64,000 nucleotides of DNA from Gerris lacustris (taxonomy: Eukaryota; Arthropoda; Insecta; Hemiptera; Gerridae), in NCBI GenBank assembly GCA_951217055.1, contig OX578280.1:59420633-59484632 (forward strand). The letters run 5' to 3'. The position numbers and the translations under genes are program-made. The notes beneath the pieces were generated by a model, which worked only from the letters and a program-made list of their open reading frames with translations, was not told the DNA's origin and did not search any database. Positions 50,230 to 62,087 of the stretch are shown here, one piece after another. How positions within the stretch are numbered: the stretch's first letter is position 1; each line of letters opens with the position of its first letter.

Positions 50230-50600
50230 TGTCCGAATAATTTCCCGTCTGGTAACATTCAATCAAATATAATTAAAAAACTAGCCCGTTGATCTTAAAC
50301 TTTAATTATATCATTCGAAATCTTATGAAAAGCAGAAGTTTTCCCTGAATTCACCACACTTCTAACATCCCTCAATTAAGAGAACAAAGCTCTGGAATTT
50401 CGTGATCAAATTTTAAAATATCAAAATATTTTAAATGTAACAGAACTTAAAAGATGCTTAGCAGCTGATAATTTGAAAATCAATGAGTGATTCTGAAAGG
50501 TTTCTTATGCTCTTTAAAATTGTTCCTTAGCCTAAATTCGCATTTAGTTTTAGAGATATTATGCAATTTTTGAAATTTCGTGAACCACTCGACCAAACGA
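50230..50600. repeat. Arm of the 23304-type foldback family
   Basis: Matches 25150-25450 (GAAGTTTTCCCTGAATTC, CATCCCTCAATTAAGAG, GCAGCTGATAATTTGAAAAT). From 50600 to 51464 I see only AT-rich DNA. Confidence 0.65.
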
Positions 50601-51464
50601 TTATTATTATTAACTAATTCGCTTAATTAGTAAGTCAATTTACACTCTACACTACAATCTTATCCATCAGGGTCAGCAAATAAAAATAATAATATAAACT
50701 ATCTTATTCTCCAGAAATATTGCTCCAGACTTTGAATGGCTACGCTATGCATTAAGCTGTATTATTTATGTGGATGATTGTGATAATGATAATGAACGAG
50801 AAAACGTAAAAATCAAAATTATGGATTTATCGGTGTTTGAATAATTTTTTTTTGTTATATATTAAAAATGGTAAAAAATGTCGTCTTGGCTACATGTTGA
50901 AGAAGGAAGTTTCCGTACGTCAGTAAGTCCTCAACTTTAATGTTTAATTTTTATCTTACCTTCACTTTAGTCATTCTTTCTAATAGCATATAAATTAGAG
51001 TTACGTTGAGAAACTCTAATTAATATTATAATTTAAGTACAGAATTTAAAAGCTATACTGACATAAACATCTAAAATGTTTTCTGACAAATTAAAATTGA
51101 TGATTTCTTCTTGCTGGAGCACTAAACTAACCATTATTCACTAAGTTTATTTTATTTGGGTTGAAAGGGGTAAAAATAAAAAATCAGGTTACATCATTTT
51201 ATTATATAGAATTGTTAAATATATTTATTATGATAAAAATATTTCTTACTGATTTCTAGCATAATAATCTGGTTTTTTTTTATTGTTTATAATTGAACAA
51301 TGTTGATAGGATGTTCTAACATTACACGTTAGAATAGAAGAGAAGTTCAATATTAGTTTAAAATATCTGAACAAAATTAAAATGTTAAAGTTTAAATAAG
51401 ATGTTAAGTTTAATCAGAGGGTCACTGTCTTCTTCCTCAAATTCTTCTATGTACTGTACATTCT

Positions 51465-53114
51465 TCAACTACTTATTCCTTTGCTAAATCTGTTCCAGCT
51501 GCTGGTTTTTACAGCTGCTGCTCTTCCTCCTCTTCTTCCTCCTCCTCTTCCTCCTCCACTTCTTCCCCATCTTCTTCCTACTCTTCTTCCTCCTCTTCTT
51601 CCTCCTCTTCTTCCTCCTCTTCCTCCTCCTCTTCTTCCTCCTCCTCCTCCTCTTCCTCCTCTTCCTCCTCCTCCTCCTTCTCCTCCTCCTACTCCTCCTC
51701 CTCCTCCTCCTCCTCCTCCTCCTCCTTCTCCTCCTCCTCCTACTCCTCCTCCTCCTTCTCCTCCTACTCCTTCTCCTCCTTCTCCTACTCCTCCTCCTCC
51801 TCCTCCTCCTCCTCCTTCTCCTCCTCCTCCTTCTCGTCCTCCTCCTACTCCTCCTCCTCCTCCTCCTCCTACTCCTCCTCCTCCTCCTCCTCCACCTCCT
51901 CTTCCTCTTACCCCCCGACCCATCCCTCGTCCTACTCCTCGTCGTCCTCCCCTAAATCCTCGTGACCTTTGGGCCTCAGTCTGTTGAACCTGAAATCCAA
52001 TTAAAAAATATAAATGATTGACAGTCAACCCTTGAAGATTAAAATCATTATATTATCATTAAATATTTGTTATTTATGATCTGATGTCACTTCAAAAATT
52101 TATCAAAACCTCACTTTAACCATACATATTTATTTTTTCGTGAAAAATCTAGTTTTTGACGTATTGATGAAATTAAATTTGCCCCATACTAGTTTCGCTC
52201 GTTAACCCCCGTCTCCCTTAGTAAGGTATCCGTTACCTTGTGGCTTCAGTGCTCAATGTTGGGGTGATATGCACCCTCCCTGTCTCTGACAAGGCCGTTT
52301 TCTGCAGCAGTGACATTACATTGAACTTAAGACTTAAAAGACAAAATTAATTTATTATGGAATGAATAAATGTACAATTTCAATTTGATAAACTAAGCAT
52401 GGCTAGTTTATATTAAGTTAAAAAAATAATTCTAAAATGTATATATAATTTAAATGCGGATGTAACCGCATATAAGTCGTTTTTCTGGGAAACATCTAGT
52501 TCATGAGAAAATAGCTATAAATGCGACAGTTAGAGATCGAATTCGATTTCCCACCGGGAAGGTGTTATTTTTATGGAAAATTTTGTTAAAGTGTCCAATA
52601 ATAATCATATGTAACCACGAAAATTCGATACAAGTAATAAATGGAAATTACTATATAATTTTCTGTGAGTTTAATTGAATTATATTTGTTACCGCATTAC
52701 TAAACTATTAAAGAAGAGTCGAATGGAAAATTTTTACATCGAATAAAAATGTCGGGTTTATTTTGATAAATAATGCAGTGCACCTACTCGAAAACGAACC
52801 CATAACCTCTTATTTATCAAGCGCAAGAGCTACCTCAAGGCGATGGAAGCAGCTGAGTAAAAAAATTGACGGGTAATATATAAAATTATTTTTATTTTAT
52901 TTTTTAATGGAAAACAACAAGTGGTGAAAGTTAATATCTTTACCTCTATATAACACACAATACCAGAAAAATAAAAATATCTTTACCTACAACTCTATAC
53001 ATAATTTATTAGAAAGTGATTAAAGTAAAATTTATGATAATTATTCATTATTACTACCTGATAAAAAGCAAAAAACACCAAGACAGCAACGCACAGGACA
53101 ATGTTAAATTTCAT
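51465..53114 (-). CDS. Two-exon secreted Gly/Arg-rich protein (C1)
   Basis: Exon 1 (53058-53114) encodes MKFNIVLCVAVLVFFAFYQ, donor CAG|GTAGTAA. Exon 2 (51465-51989), after TTGGATTTCAG, begins VQQTEAQRSRGFRGG and continues through long Gly tracts broken by Val, Glu and Arg, then Arg/Gly blocks, ending AAAVKTSSWNRFSKGISS. Total 193 residues. No Cys after the signal sequence. The Gly part is written by GGA/GGT/GGC/GAA/GTA-type codons of an expanding trinucleotide array, so length polymorphism is likely. Gly-rich secreted proteins include antimicrobial, cuticular, adhesive and silk-like types, and none can be preferred here. The antisense Pro frame (51481-51987) is a shadow. TACAAAAGG (53175-53183 reversed) may replace TATA. 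Confidence 0.75.
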
Positions 53115-54541
53115 ATCGAGTGTTTGTTCCAACTAATAGTAACAACTTGTGTATTCCAGCTATGCTTTCACCTCCTTTTGTATTCATTTGATTACCTTTT
53201 CAGGTCTAAGATTATTCTGTTTCTTAATAAATAATAATACTATATCGTCAATGTTTACATTAATTCTATGATTATAGAGTTCATTATCAAATTAATAAAG
53301 GATTTCAAATTACATGAAATTTGATACAGCTAAAAGAAAGTGGGTAAATTATATAGTATTTTAAATTTTTACTACAGAGAGGCTAGGGCCAACAAGATTC
53401 TACTAAAGTAGTACGTGTGGCATCGGGTCCTTTTGCTCGAGTAATCTCTAGTTTTCAAAACCGGCCTACATCGAGTTCGAGTAATTATTTACCAATAGAT
53501 TTATCCGGTCATCAGGTCAACCTAATATGGGTCACGACGCATCTCTACTGCTCGGTGATGACCTAGTGTCCAGAGTGTTTCTCTTATATTATAAAATCTT
53601 TGTATTGAGCTGTGTAGTTTTGATCGTACTACAAACTACCAATTTTTAGTGCCTTCGCCCGTGAATTGGGATATATATTGTCAGTGCTAGATGGCTTCCA
53701 GGAACATATGCTAAAGTTAAGACTGTTCAGTTCCAGAATTAATCTAGTTTCTTCCTATTTAACTTGAGCAGTAGCATTGTTCTGCCTACAGCCTTCTGTG
53801 TACGTGTTTACTTTTTCACATAAAGAGAAAGTAAAATGATGGCCTGAAAAATCGTTTTTGACATTTTGATTTACACGTTTTGAAGTCCCTTGAGTCCAAA
53901 AAAGTGTTTTTTTTTTTAAAAAATGTCTGTCTGTCTGTAGTCTGTCGTATGTGCAGAAAACAAAAAGTTTCTAAGATCTGGGATCGAGATTATATGAGAA
54001 AGCTAGTCTGAGTTGTCTCGGACCGATTTTTATATTATAATACCTGACTCAATTCTGAATCTACTAATTTCTAATAGCTGATTAGGCCTTCCATCAACAC
54101 AATAGCTTAAATGTTCTTGCAGAAGAGGAGCTCGAATTATTATGATGGCAAAATCTCCTCTCCATGGCAATCCCCACAAGGAAAATTAAAGGTGTGATAG
54201 TAGTGGCTTAGTAAGTGTGTGATTTGGCAGATTGGCAAAAAGCATCTAAAAGCTTCCTCCATATGGTTTTCCCATAAGGTAGAGTAACCAGCAAGTTAAA
54301 AAGGCATAATGCAGTTATGTAGGAAGATTTATCGCACATTCTTTATTGAAAATTATCTAAATAATTATATAATTATGAAATATAAATTTAGAAAATGTAC
54401 TCGTATTGTAAGGGTTACAAAATAGACAGAAGTATTGTTTCAATGAATTAGCTTTATTATATTACATTTTCAACATGACACGTAGCGAACCCAATTAAAA
54501 ACAATAATCTTGTTGATGCACGAGCTATGTTTCTCTTTATT

Positions 54542-57134
54542 TTAAGAGTTATCAATTTTAATAGTTAGAACTATTTTTTTTTTTTCTTCGTCATCATCAT
54601 CATTATCTTTTTTCCCTTCTCCTTTTCCATCCTTCATTTCTTCATCTAAATATATTTTTTTTCCTTTCTCTTCTACATCTTTATGTTTATGATGAGCATT
54701 TGTTTCTTGGATCTGAAAAAACACAATAAAGTATATTATTATTATTTGTTTATTATTATTATTTATCCATTTTTAGTTTCTCGTATAAAATATTTCGATG
54801 GAATTTTACGTCTATGGTTCTCTGAGTCCAAAATATTTAGTGATAATTTGATTTAAAAATTACCGTCTGTAGTCTGTTCACAAACGAGTAGCCCAAGCTA
54901 TTTTTATGGAATTGTCTAATCATATTCAAGTTAATCATACCCAAAGCCAAAAGAGAGAAGTAATTGAGCTGAGCAAAGCGAAGCTCTTATACTGCACTTT
55001 GCATTAGTTTGGACGCATACTTCTCCTGAACAGCTCAACCGATCCGCATAAAAATTTGGCATGGTCAATGTGACCAACCAGAGGAATGTGTAAATCTGAA
55101 ATGGCCCAAATTGGTACACAGGGGTACGGGGTACAAAAGTTTCCTCCTGAACGGCTGAACCAATTCGCACAAAATTCGGAATGGTCAATTTGACCAACCA
55201 CAGGAAGGTATAAAATGGTCCAAATTGGTAGACAGGGGTACGGGGTACAAAAGTTTCTCCTGAAGGGCTGAACCGATCCACACAAAATTAGGCACGGTCA
55301 TAGTGACCAACCAGAGGAAGGTATAAATCAGAAATTGTCCAAATTGGTACACAGTGGTACGGGGTAAAGAAGTTAAACTGCCTTTCATGATGCATGTCGT
55401 TGGAAACAAAACTAAATCTCGGTCAGCTTTTACTCAAGTTATATCGTTATGTGTATCTTATTTTTAGGTAGGTCAATTAGGGTAAAAATTGTAAAATTTA
55501 ACAACTCATAGTAGTTAGAACTGGCTATATTTCGTCTCCCTAAGGGACATAATCATGCCTAAAACATCATTACCCTAGAACGCTAACCATACTTTTTAAC
55601 CTCTTATGACTAACCTTGAGTCATATTGACTCCCTAATCTATTATACCCAGTTTTATTAAATATAATGGCCTAATATGTATAATATTTTTTAACACGTTT
55701 TAGTGCTAGTTGATGGGACACTTGGGGGCTTTGTTTGCCATAAAAAAAAACATTTTTTCCTTTTAATTCCGGGTTTTACGGACTACTATTACATATCCGG
55801 TATTGTTATCTACCGGAGTGGTTTTATTTACTTTTTTTGATGTAGCTTTTTTCTTTCCTTTCTTTTGGTTTTTCTATTTCGTAAATTGTTTCAATTAATG
55901 TATCATTTTCCTCATCATCGCTGATGGGATCAAAAAAGGCATTTTCTATTTTCAAATCAGGGTCCAAAGCACAAAAGTCACCATTTTTGTCGAATACGCT
56001 CTTTTTCATAATCGGTCATTTCCTTCATCAAGCGATAAATGTCGTTTGGATCATTGTATTTTTTCTTCATTATTTGACTATATTCTATTAACTTTATATA
56101 ATTTAGACATACAATGACAAAAAAAAAATATAACAATTGATTCTTATATAAATGAATAAATTACAATTATATTACCTTTAATTTGTAATAATTATTCAAT
56201 TAAAAGTTATAAAATACCTAATTTATAAGAATTGAAATGGCCAAATAAACAATAACACTTATTAGATTAGGCTGTTAATAATATTCTGCGTCAAAATTAC
56301 CTACAAAAATTTACGTGTAAGACTAAACAGGAATCAAAATTACTCCGTGACTACAGAAAAACAAACGATATATCCTCTTTAGAATCTGAATGTGGAACTG
56401 ATAAAAGTGTAGAAGGGTTATTCAAGGGTGGGAGGTAGCATAGCTGAGATGTGGGAGTTCTGTGTTTTACAGCCACCGTGCATTCGTTGTTTAAAATAAA
56501 AATGGGAGTCATTTTGACTCCAGGTTAGCGTTCTAGGGTTAAAAATAGTCTAAAAACTTCGGTAAATACGATTTTCATAAATATGAACTCTTATTAGTAG
56601 CTTGCGATACATCCAGAGGGATTATATTATAATTTTTATGTTCATGAAAGTAGAAGTTAAGTGTATCGTTGGAAACGTAAACGTTACTCACAGACAAACA
56701 GACAAGATTCATATTTCGTTGAATGTAAGAAGCTCGCTTACGCCCGCTTCAATAATCATTTTTATTGTTTAAGATTAAAATGCTCGCTCAGCTCAATATT
56801 GCAAGCAGACAACTCCATTGCGCACACCTAGTTTTAACTTACATTGGGAGCCAAAAATATACACACAATGAGAAAGTTGGCAAACTGATATAGTTTATAT
56901 TTACTTTTTTTTAAATAGGTTTGTTAAAACACTTAAGTAAAGACATTTTCTATCAGTTTAAAATTCCTTCAAGCTCTCGTGGTAGCTTTAGAAGAAAAGC
57001 GTTTTTCTATTCCACAAAAAATAAAAATCATAAAAGTAAAATCACTATTTTTACAAGACGATTGAATATTTAATTACCTGGCTGAGGAGGATAATAAAAA
57101 CTGTAACAAGAAGACTACAGACTATGAGCTTCAT
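54542..57134 (-). CDS. Two-exon secreted Lys/Asp/Glu-rich peptide (C1)
   Basis: Exon 1 (57078-57134) encodes MKLIVCSLLVTVFIILLSQ, donor CAG|GTAATT. Exon 2 (54542-54712), after GTGTTTTTTCAG, begins IQETNAHHKHKDVEEKGKK and passes through DDDDEEKKK to a C-terminal VLTIKIDNS. Product 75 residues, likely cleaved after TNA. TATAAATA (57195-57202 reversed) lies 61 bp upstream of the ATG, and AATAAA directly follows the stop codon (54536-54541), so the 3' UTR is minimal. The paralogue at 62088-63904 has the same signal and HHKHK start but a large repeat payload. The 2.4-kb intron holds a piggyBac-like element and ~118-bp tandem repeats. Confidence 0.75.
55020..55375. repeat. Three tandem ~113-121-bp units
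   Basis: CCTGAA(C/G)(A/G)GCT(C/G)AACC...GACCAACCA...CAAATTGGTACACAGGGG occurs at 55024, 55145 and 55258. Frames through it repeat accordingly. Not coding. Confidence 0.8.
55573..56538. mobile_element. piggyBac-like nonautonomous element
   Basis: CCCTAGAACGCTAACC (55573-55588) and its exact reverse complement (56523-56538). TTAA follows the right end; the left flank reads ATTA. CCCTAG ends next to TTAA are piggyBac-like. The minus strand has a short acidic frame (55824-56009) and an overlapping frame with MTDYEK-type sequence that could be remnants of a transposase N-terminus. Confidence 0.6.
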
Positions 57135-57202
57135 TGAATTTCTGTATTAATTATTCTGTACTATTAATAAAATTGAATATAATTTTCCATATGGTATTTA
57201 TA
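57078..57202 (-). promoter_or_regulatory. Conserved promoter-leader-signal exon module, C1
   Basis: The TATAAATACCATATGG block (about 57187-57202), the leader and the 57-nt signal exon are almost identical to 63848-63975 in C2, while the downstream payload exons differ. Retention of the whole module argues that both genes are transcribed. Confidence 0.5.
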
Positions 57203-57476
57203 ATAAATTACAATCTCATACTCCCGATTAAGAATAAATCTCTAGATATTTGATTCAATTTTTAAGTCACGTTTAAAGATTTATAATGATTTATGAGACC
57301 ATTTTTCATGGTCCTTACATTTACTGACAACTTGTCTTTCATTGAACTATATAGCTCTCAAGAATGAGAAATCTCTCTGCTTTATTCTAAATTGTATAAT
57401 GACTAAAGTTTGTCTGTTGGGATGACATACAATATGATCCTCCCTGTCTCTTATATGACCGTACCCCCCAGCACTA

Positions 57477-57500
57477 CCCCCCCCCCCCCCCCAAAAAAAA
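57477..57500. repeat. C16/A8 homopolymer junction
   Basis: Sixteen C followed by eight A. On the minus strand a TTTTTTCAG precedes it, but the resulting reading frame is only homopolymer and stops at once. Not an exon in my view. 57240-57590 has nothing else. Confidence 0.6.
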
Positions 57501-58191
57501 CTCTGAAAAAAGGTGAAAAAAATTATTTCTCGAAAACGGTTCCGATGATTTTGATTAAAAAATTCTATAATGTAGCCCGTTTAAATACGAATCTAATTAT
57601 ATAAGCGGTTTTCCCGGGAAGAATCTAGTTCCTGAGAAATAAGCTTAAAACGCGGACGGAGAGTGCCCGGGTTCGGTTCCCCGCCCAGGAGATGTCATTT
57701 TGATGAAATGTTCAATAATAATTAAACGTACATACGAAAACTAATAAATGGAAAAGACTGGGTCAAATAATTATGACCTCTTATATGAGAAAGTTTGTCT
57801 GCGTTGTCTCGGACCGATTTTTTTATTATAAAATCACAGTTCTAAAATAAGAATACGATACTAACTACTTATACATGGCGGAGAAAAGAGACAAAATTAA
57901 AAGTAACTATTTGTACTAGCGGAGTTAAGGCAAAATTAAAAGAAAAGCTTTTTATTATCTTTGAAGCGAGCGTCTTTCAATAAATAATGTATTGTATATT
58001 GAGAAAAAAGTTAATGCAGAGCACCTATTCGTATACGAACCTTTAACCTCTCATACATCAAGCACAAGTGCTACCTCAAGGCTATGGAAGCAACTGAGTT
58101 ATAAATTAAAGATCTTTAGCTTTACCTCTAAACATAATTTATTAGAAAGTGATTACAGTAAAATGTATTTTGAATAATTCATTATTACTAC

Positions 58192-58248
58192 CTGATAAAT
58201 AGTAAAAACCACCAAGACAGCCACGCACAGGACAATGCTAAATTTCAT
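58192..58248 (-). pseudogene. Orphan signal-peptide exon (C2 copy of the Gly-rich gene's exon 1)
   Basis: Encodes MKFSIVLCVAVLVVFTIYQ with a good donor CAG|GTAGTAA and the same upstream sequence as 53058-53114. No payload exon follows before the next gene: C2 homology ends near 57405-57590, short of where exon 2 would lie. It is either a dead partial duplicate or splices in phase 0 to a downstream payload exon such as 54542-54712. Confidence 0.6.
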
Positions 58249-58490
58249 ATCGAGTGTTTGTTCCAACTAATAGTAACAACTTGTGTATTCCAGCTATGCT
58301 TTCACCTCCTTTTGTATTCATTTGATTACCTTATCAGGTCTAAGATTATTCTGTTTCTAATAAATAATAATGCTATATCGTCAATGTTTACATTATTTTA
58401 TGATTGTAGAGTTCATTATCAAATTAATAAAGAATTTCAGATTACATTAAATTTGATACAGCTAAAAGAAAGTAGGTAAATTATATTATA

Positions 58491-58620
58491 CTAGCCGGGT
58501 CGCGGTCGGCACGCTTCGCGCGCCTTATCCGTCTAAGTTGGCGCTGTGTGTGAAAAATGATTAAAACAATATATTGTTACATAATTTCGTATTTTAGTGC
58601 AGGTAGGTATTTTATTTTTT
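58491..58620 (-). mobile_element. Helitron 3' end, minus strand
   Basis: The reverse complement of the end of the 31152-32020 Helitron: CTAG at 58491-58494, hairpin GGCGCGCGAAGCGTGCC, and an upstream part matching 31890-32000. Helitron-like repeats reappear reversed at 61470-61580, so the element probably once spanned most of 58491-61590 and was invaded by other elements. Confidence 0.7.
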
Positions 58621-58899
58621 TATGCTTATTTTTAAACATTGTATCTAAATTAAATATATATCCAGCTTTTTTATGTTTTTCATTATAAATTAATTGAACC
58701 ATTAATGTTTATTATTATCCACTTTGCAGTTAGTTGAGTCTTGACTCAGCTCCCGTAGAGTAAACATTATAGTTTTATTAGTAGTAGAATAGTTTAGTGT
58801 AGTAATCAGTATAGTCTGTTAAAATTCTGCAGTTTCAGCAATTCAGTTTCTTTTTAAATCATTTTTCATTTAAATATGTTTTGCCTACATCGTCATTAC

Positions 58900-59565
58900 A
58901 CTCCTTCCCATCTTCGACTTTAAATCCGAAGCCGACGAGTGTGCCAAGCGCCTAAATCTGGATTACCTTCTTACAGAGGATTTTAGTGTAAGAAAGCTCA
59001 GAAAATCGCTAAGGGAAAAGTCCAATGATGAATGGTCCAGATGTAAGTGGCAGGGTATCGGAGTGTGTCACTTCAAGGATACTCCTAAGAGTAATGAATA
59101 CCTCTGTGAAAGGAAAATTCTCTCCGGTTCCGAGTGGACCAACTCAATTAAGTTAAATACTAATTATGCTCCTTTGCGGGGTGTGCCAGGTCACAATACA
59201 AGAGATGTTGGGAACCTCTGCCCTGGGAAATGCGGAAAAGAGCCTGAAACTCCAGCACATGTGCTCGGACACTGTCCTAACAACATGCTCCTTGTAACAC
59301 GCCGACACCACAACGTAAAGCACAAACTTATCGAGCTACTCACGGAGAAAGATACCTGCTACAAGCTACGAGGAGGTTCACTGCATCCGGCTCTTCGCTG
59401 CATACGGCCGGACGATGACGGCTATTCGAGATACTGTGACATCGTGGCCTTCCCAAAAAATTAAAAAAAATGCCTTAATACTTGACCCAACTATTAGATA
59501 CGAAACTAACGACCCATCCCAAGGTGAGAAAGTCAATAAGGAAAAGGAATGCATCTATAAATAGA
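58900..59565 (+). pseudogene. R2-like LINE C-terminal fragment
   Basis: Translation gives EADECAKRLNLDYLLTEDF, then KWQGIGVCHFKDTPKSNEYL, SGSEWTNSIKLNTNYAPLRG, a Cys/His motif (LCPGKCGKEPETPAHVLGHC followed by RRHHNV) and, after a frameshift near 59462, ALILDPTIRYETND. These are the CCHC and restriction-like endonuclease regions found at the C-terminus of R2-type elements. The reverse transcriptase is absent. From 59566 to 60585 I see nothing recognisable. Confidence 0.7.
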
Positions 59566-60585
59566 CTGCCAATTAATGTGGCACATAGCTTCCTCGCATC
59601 CTATTCACGTACTTCATTGATGCTTTTACAATCCATTATTGTCCAAAAAAAGAAGATAATTTTTTTAAATTTTACCTCCTCAAAACTAGAAATAATACAT
59701 AAAGAACGTAACAAAATTTAATCTACTATTCAAGAGCGTTTCAACGATATACATAATATTATAAAAAATTAACTTTGACATTTGTACCCCTGTACTTTAA
59801 GGTACCAAAATTATATTTTAAAAAACAAACAATACAAACGGGCATTAATTAAACTAATAAATAAATATAAATTATAAATCTAATAACAAAAAAAAAATGT
59901 AATCCCTTTAACCTACAACAAAATTAAAAATCGGTACAAAAGTACGTGTACAATTTTTTTTAAATAAATTAATAAATTGCTTTAATGTACATATCAAGGC
60001 CTTTCAAATGATATGCGACACGATATTAAAAACCAAAAAAAGTGGTCACGGCACACGAGAAAATGTTTACACTCATGTTCTCAGCAAATAGGATGAACTA
60101 ATGAAATAAAATATAATCAATTTAAAGAGTATTATTGTAAGATTCAAGCGCCTCAATCAGAAATAAAATCGGTCGACTATTATAGAAACTATGGCCATTC
60201 TAAGACAAAAAGAAAAAAAATAATACCAAAATTATCACCATCTAAGGTACAACCGATGATGATACGACAAAAAGTCATAGGACCAAAGTTGTAGATCTTT
60301 TAAAATCAGTTACCGCTGGTGCTATCCGTTTTCTAATACGACTTACCGTTTAGCCGCAATATGTCCCTAATACAGCTTAAAAATCAAGTCAGCCATTTTT
60401 ATTTTTTTTAAAGGGGGAAGGAGGGGGAAAAGTGAACTTTGTATATTTATTTTGGTTCACAATATGGACGTTGCGCGTCGAATGGCGCAAACCGCAAGTC
60501 TCTAGCTCTTCTGGAAGTGGGTAAACATTAATGTCAATCAGTGAGTCAGTTAGTCATGCGGCATTATAGCAAATTGACATATTTA

Positions 60586-61021
60586 TAGGTTTGTTCCAAC
60601 CTCCCTATTTGTACCGTCCTTAGTATCGTCCCGCGGATCGTTCGGAAATCGTTTAGGGCAGGTTTTTATACGCATGCGCTAACAATGTACTGTAATAAAT
60701 TCATGTCAGGTTGGAACGGGTTTAGGACTATAATTCGCACTGTACAAAAATATTTAAGGAACCCTAACAGTTAGGGAACCTTCCTGTTGATATTTGTGAC
60801 TAGTGACATAACTGCGCATGTCATACAAACCAGTGCATGGTATTGTCAGAGGATCGTTGGGACCGTACAGTGAACGGTTTGCAAACTATCCCTGCCCGGG
60901 TTGGAACAGTTTCGTGGACGGTACGAAACACTGTCACAAGTCAGCTTGGAACGGCTTTTATCCATTGCGCATGCCCGTGACGATCCCGTGGACGGTACAA
61001 TGATTGGTTGGAACAAACCTA
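60586..61021. mobile_element. MITE with 16-bp perfect inverted ends and TA flanks
   Basis: TAGGTTTGTTCCAACC (60586-60601) and GGTTGGAACAAACCTA (61006-61021). With TA as target duplication the ends are GGTTTGTTCCAACC, consistent with a Tc1/mariner-type MITE. A fragment lies at 47170-47403. The inner frame starting MSYKPVHG is shared by copies and is not a gene. Confidence 0.8.
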
Positions 61022-61469
61022 ATGTAACACGATTTAAAGTGCGCAGAGGGTTGAAAATAGGCGGGTGCTATCTGCGGGGGTACTTACTTTAATTTTATCT
61101 TATTTTATTTTATACCAATTTGTTTTGACAGTGTGACCCTTTCTATGTTTAATAGTAACTTAATTGTTAATTTATTGTTATTGTTTTGACAATGTTATTT
61201 AACATTTTATTAATTGCACATAAATATTATTTTTATTATTTAAATAATGTCTCACGATAGATCAGTGTGCTGTGTATTTAGTAACCCATTCTATTTGGGC
61301 AGCATCACTGTTATTTATGTAAATAAAGTGTTTCTCTCTCTTAAACAATGCATTTTGAACTGTAATATATATTTTTAATTAAAAAATAAATTATAAAATA
61401 AATTTACCTTCACTTTCTTTATTTTATAATTTTCAGCTATTCCATTTGATTCTAACATTAATTTTAATT

Positions 61470-61585
61470 TTAGGTACAATGAGTCCATTTACCAAATTTC
61501 AGATCTCTAAGTCCACTGGAAGCTAAGATAATATTATCTGATTAAATCCAAGATAGCGGCCATATGTTGAAGTGATAGTACCTCC
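61470..61585 (-). repeat. Helitron internal repeat fragment
   Basis: Contains CCAAATTTCAGATCTCTAAG, TCCACTGGAAGCTAAGATAA and CCAAGATAGCGGCCATATG, the reverse complement of the repeat unit in 31300-31800. From 61586 the C-block flank resumes. Confidence 0.65.
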
Positions 61586-62087
61586 TACCTAGTAGTAAAA
61601 TCTCCTCTCCATGGCAATCCCCACAAGGAAAATTGAAGGTATGATAGTTGTGGCTTAGTGGGTGTGATACGGAGGATTGGCAAAAAGCATCTGAAAACTT
61701 TCTACATATGGTTTCCTCTTAAGGTAGAGTAGCTCATATTTGAAGAAATCCAATCAAGTTATAAAAATACAACCAGCAAGTTAAAAAGGCATAATGCAGT
61801 TATATGGCAAGTTTTATCGCAAATTCTTTATCAAAAGTTATCGAAATAATTATATAATTTTAAAATATCATAACAAAACTGACAGTAGTAATGTTTCAAT
61901 AAATTGGCTATATTATATTACTCATTCAACATGACAAATAGCGAACACAATTAACAACAATAATCTTTAAGAGTTAGAACATTGGATTTGAAAAGTTTAT
62001 TTTAGTAATACCATTATCTACTCAAACTTCTTAAATTTATCTAGAACTCGTTTTATTTCACAGCAAGCTATTATATTCCTCCGATTC

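Larger units (their letters stand above)
52430..57240. repeat. Tandem segmental duplication, copy C1
   Basis: Matches C2 (57590-64000): 52430-53390 with 57590-58490, 54100-54960 with 61590-63220, and 57060-57240 with 63835-64000. It contains exon 1 of the Gly-rich gene and all of the Lys/Glu peptide gene. Confidence 0.75.

Noticed and set aside
51481..51987. 168-codon Pro/Leu-rich frame on the plus strand
   Set aside because: It is the antisense shadow of the Gly-rich exon; it has no signal sequence or splice support, whereas the minus strand has both.
57465..57500. Second exon for the orphan signal exon at 58192
   Set aside because: A TTTTTTCAG is present, but the exon would be a homopolymer artefact that stops after about 17 codons, lacks the bridge motif and is absent from the C1 block.
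60818..61003. 61-codon frame MSYKPVHG... also present at 47173-47358
   Set aside because: Both copies lie in the same MITE family, so the conservation is that of the mobile element.
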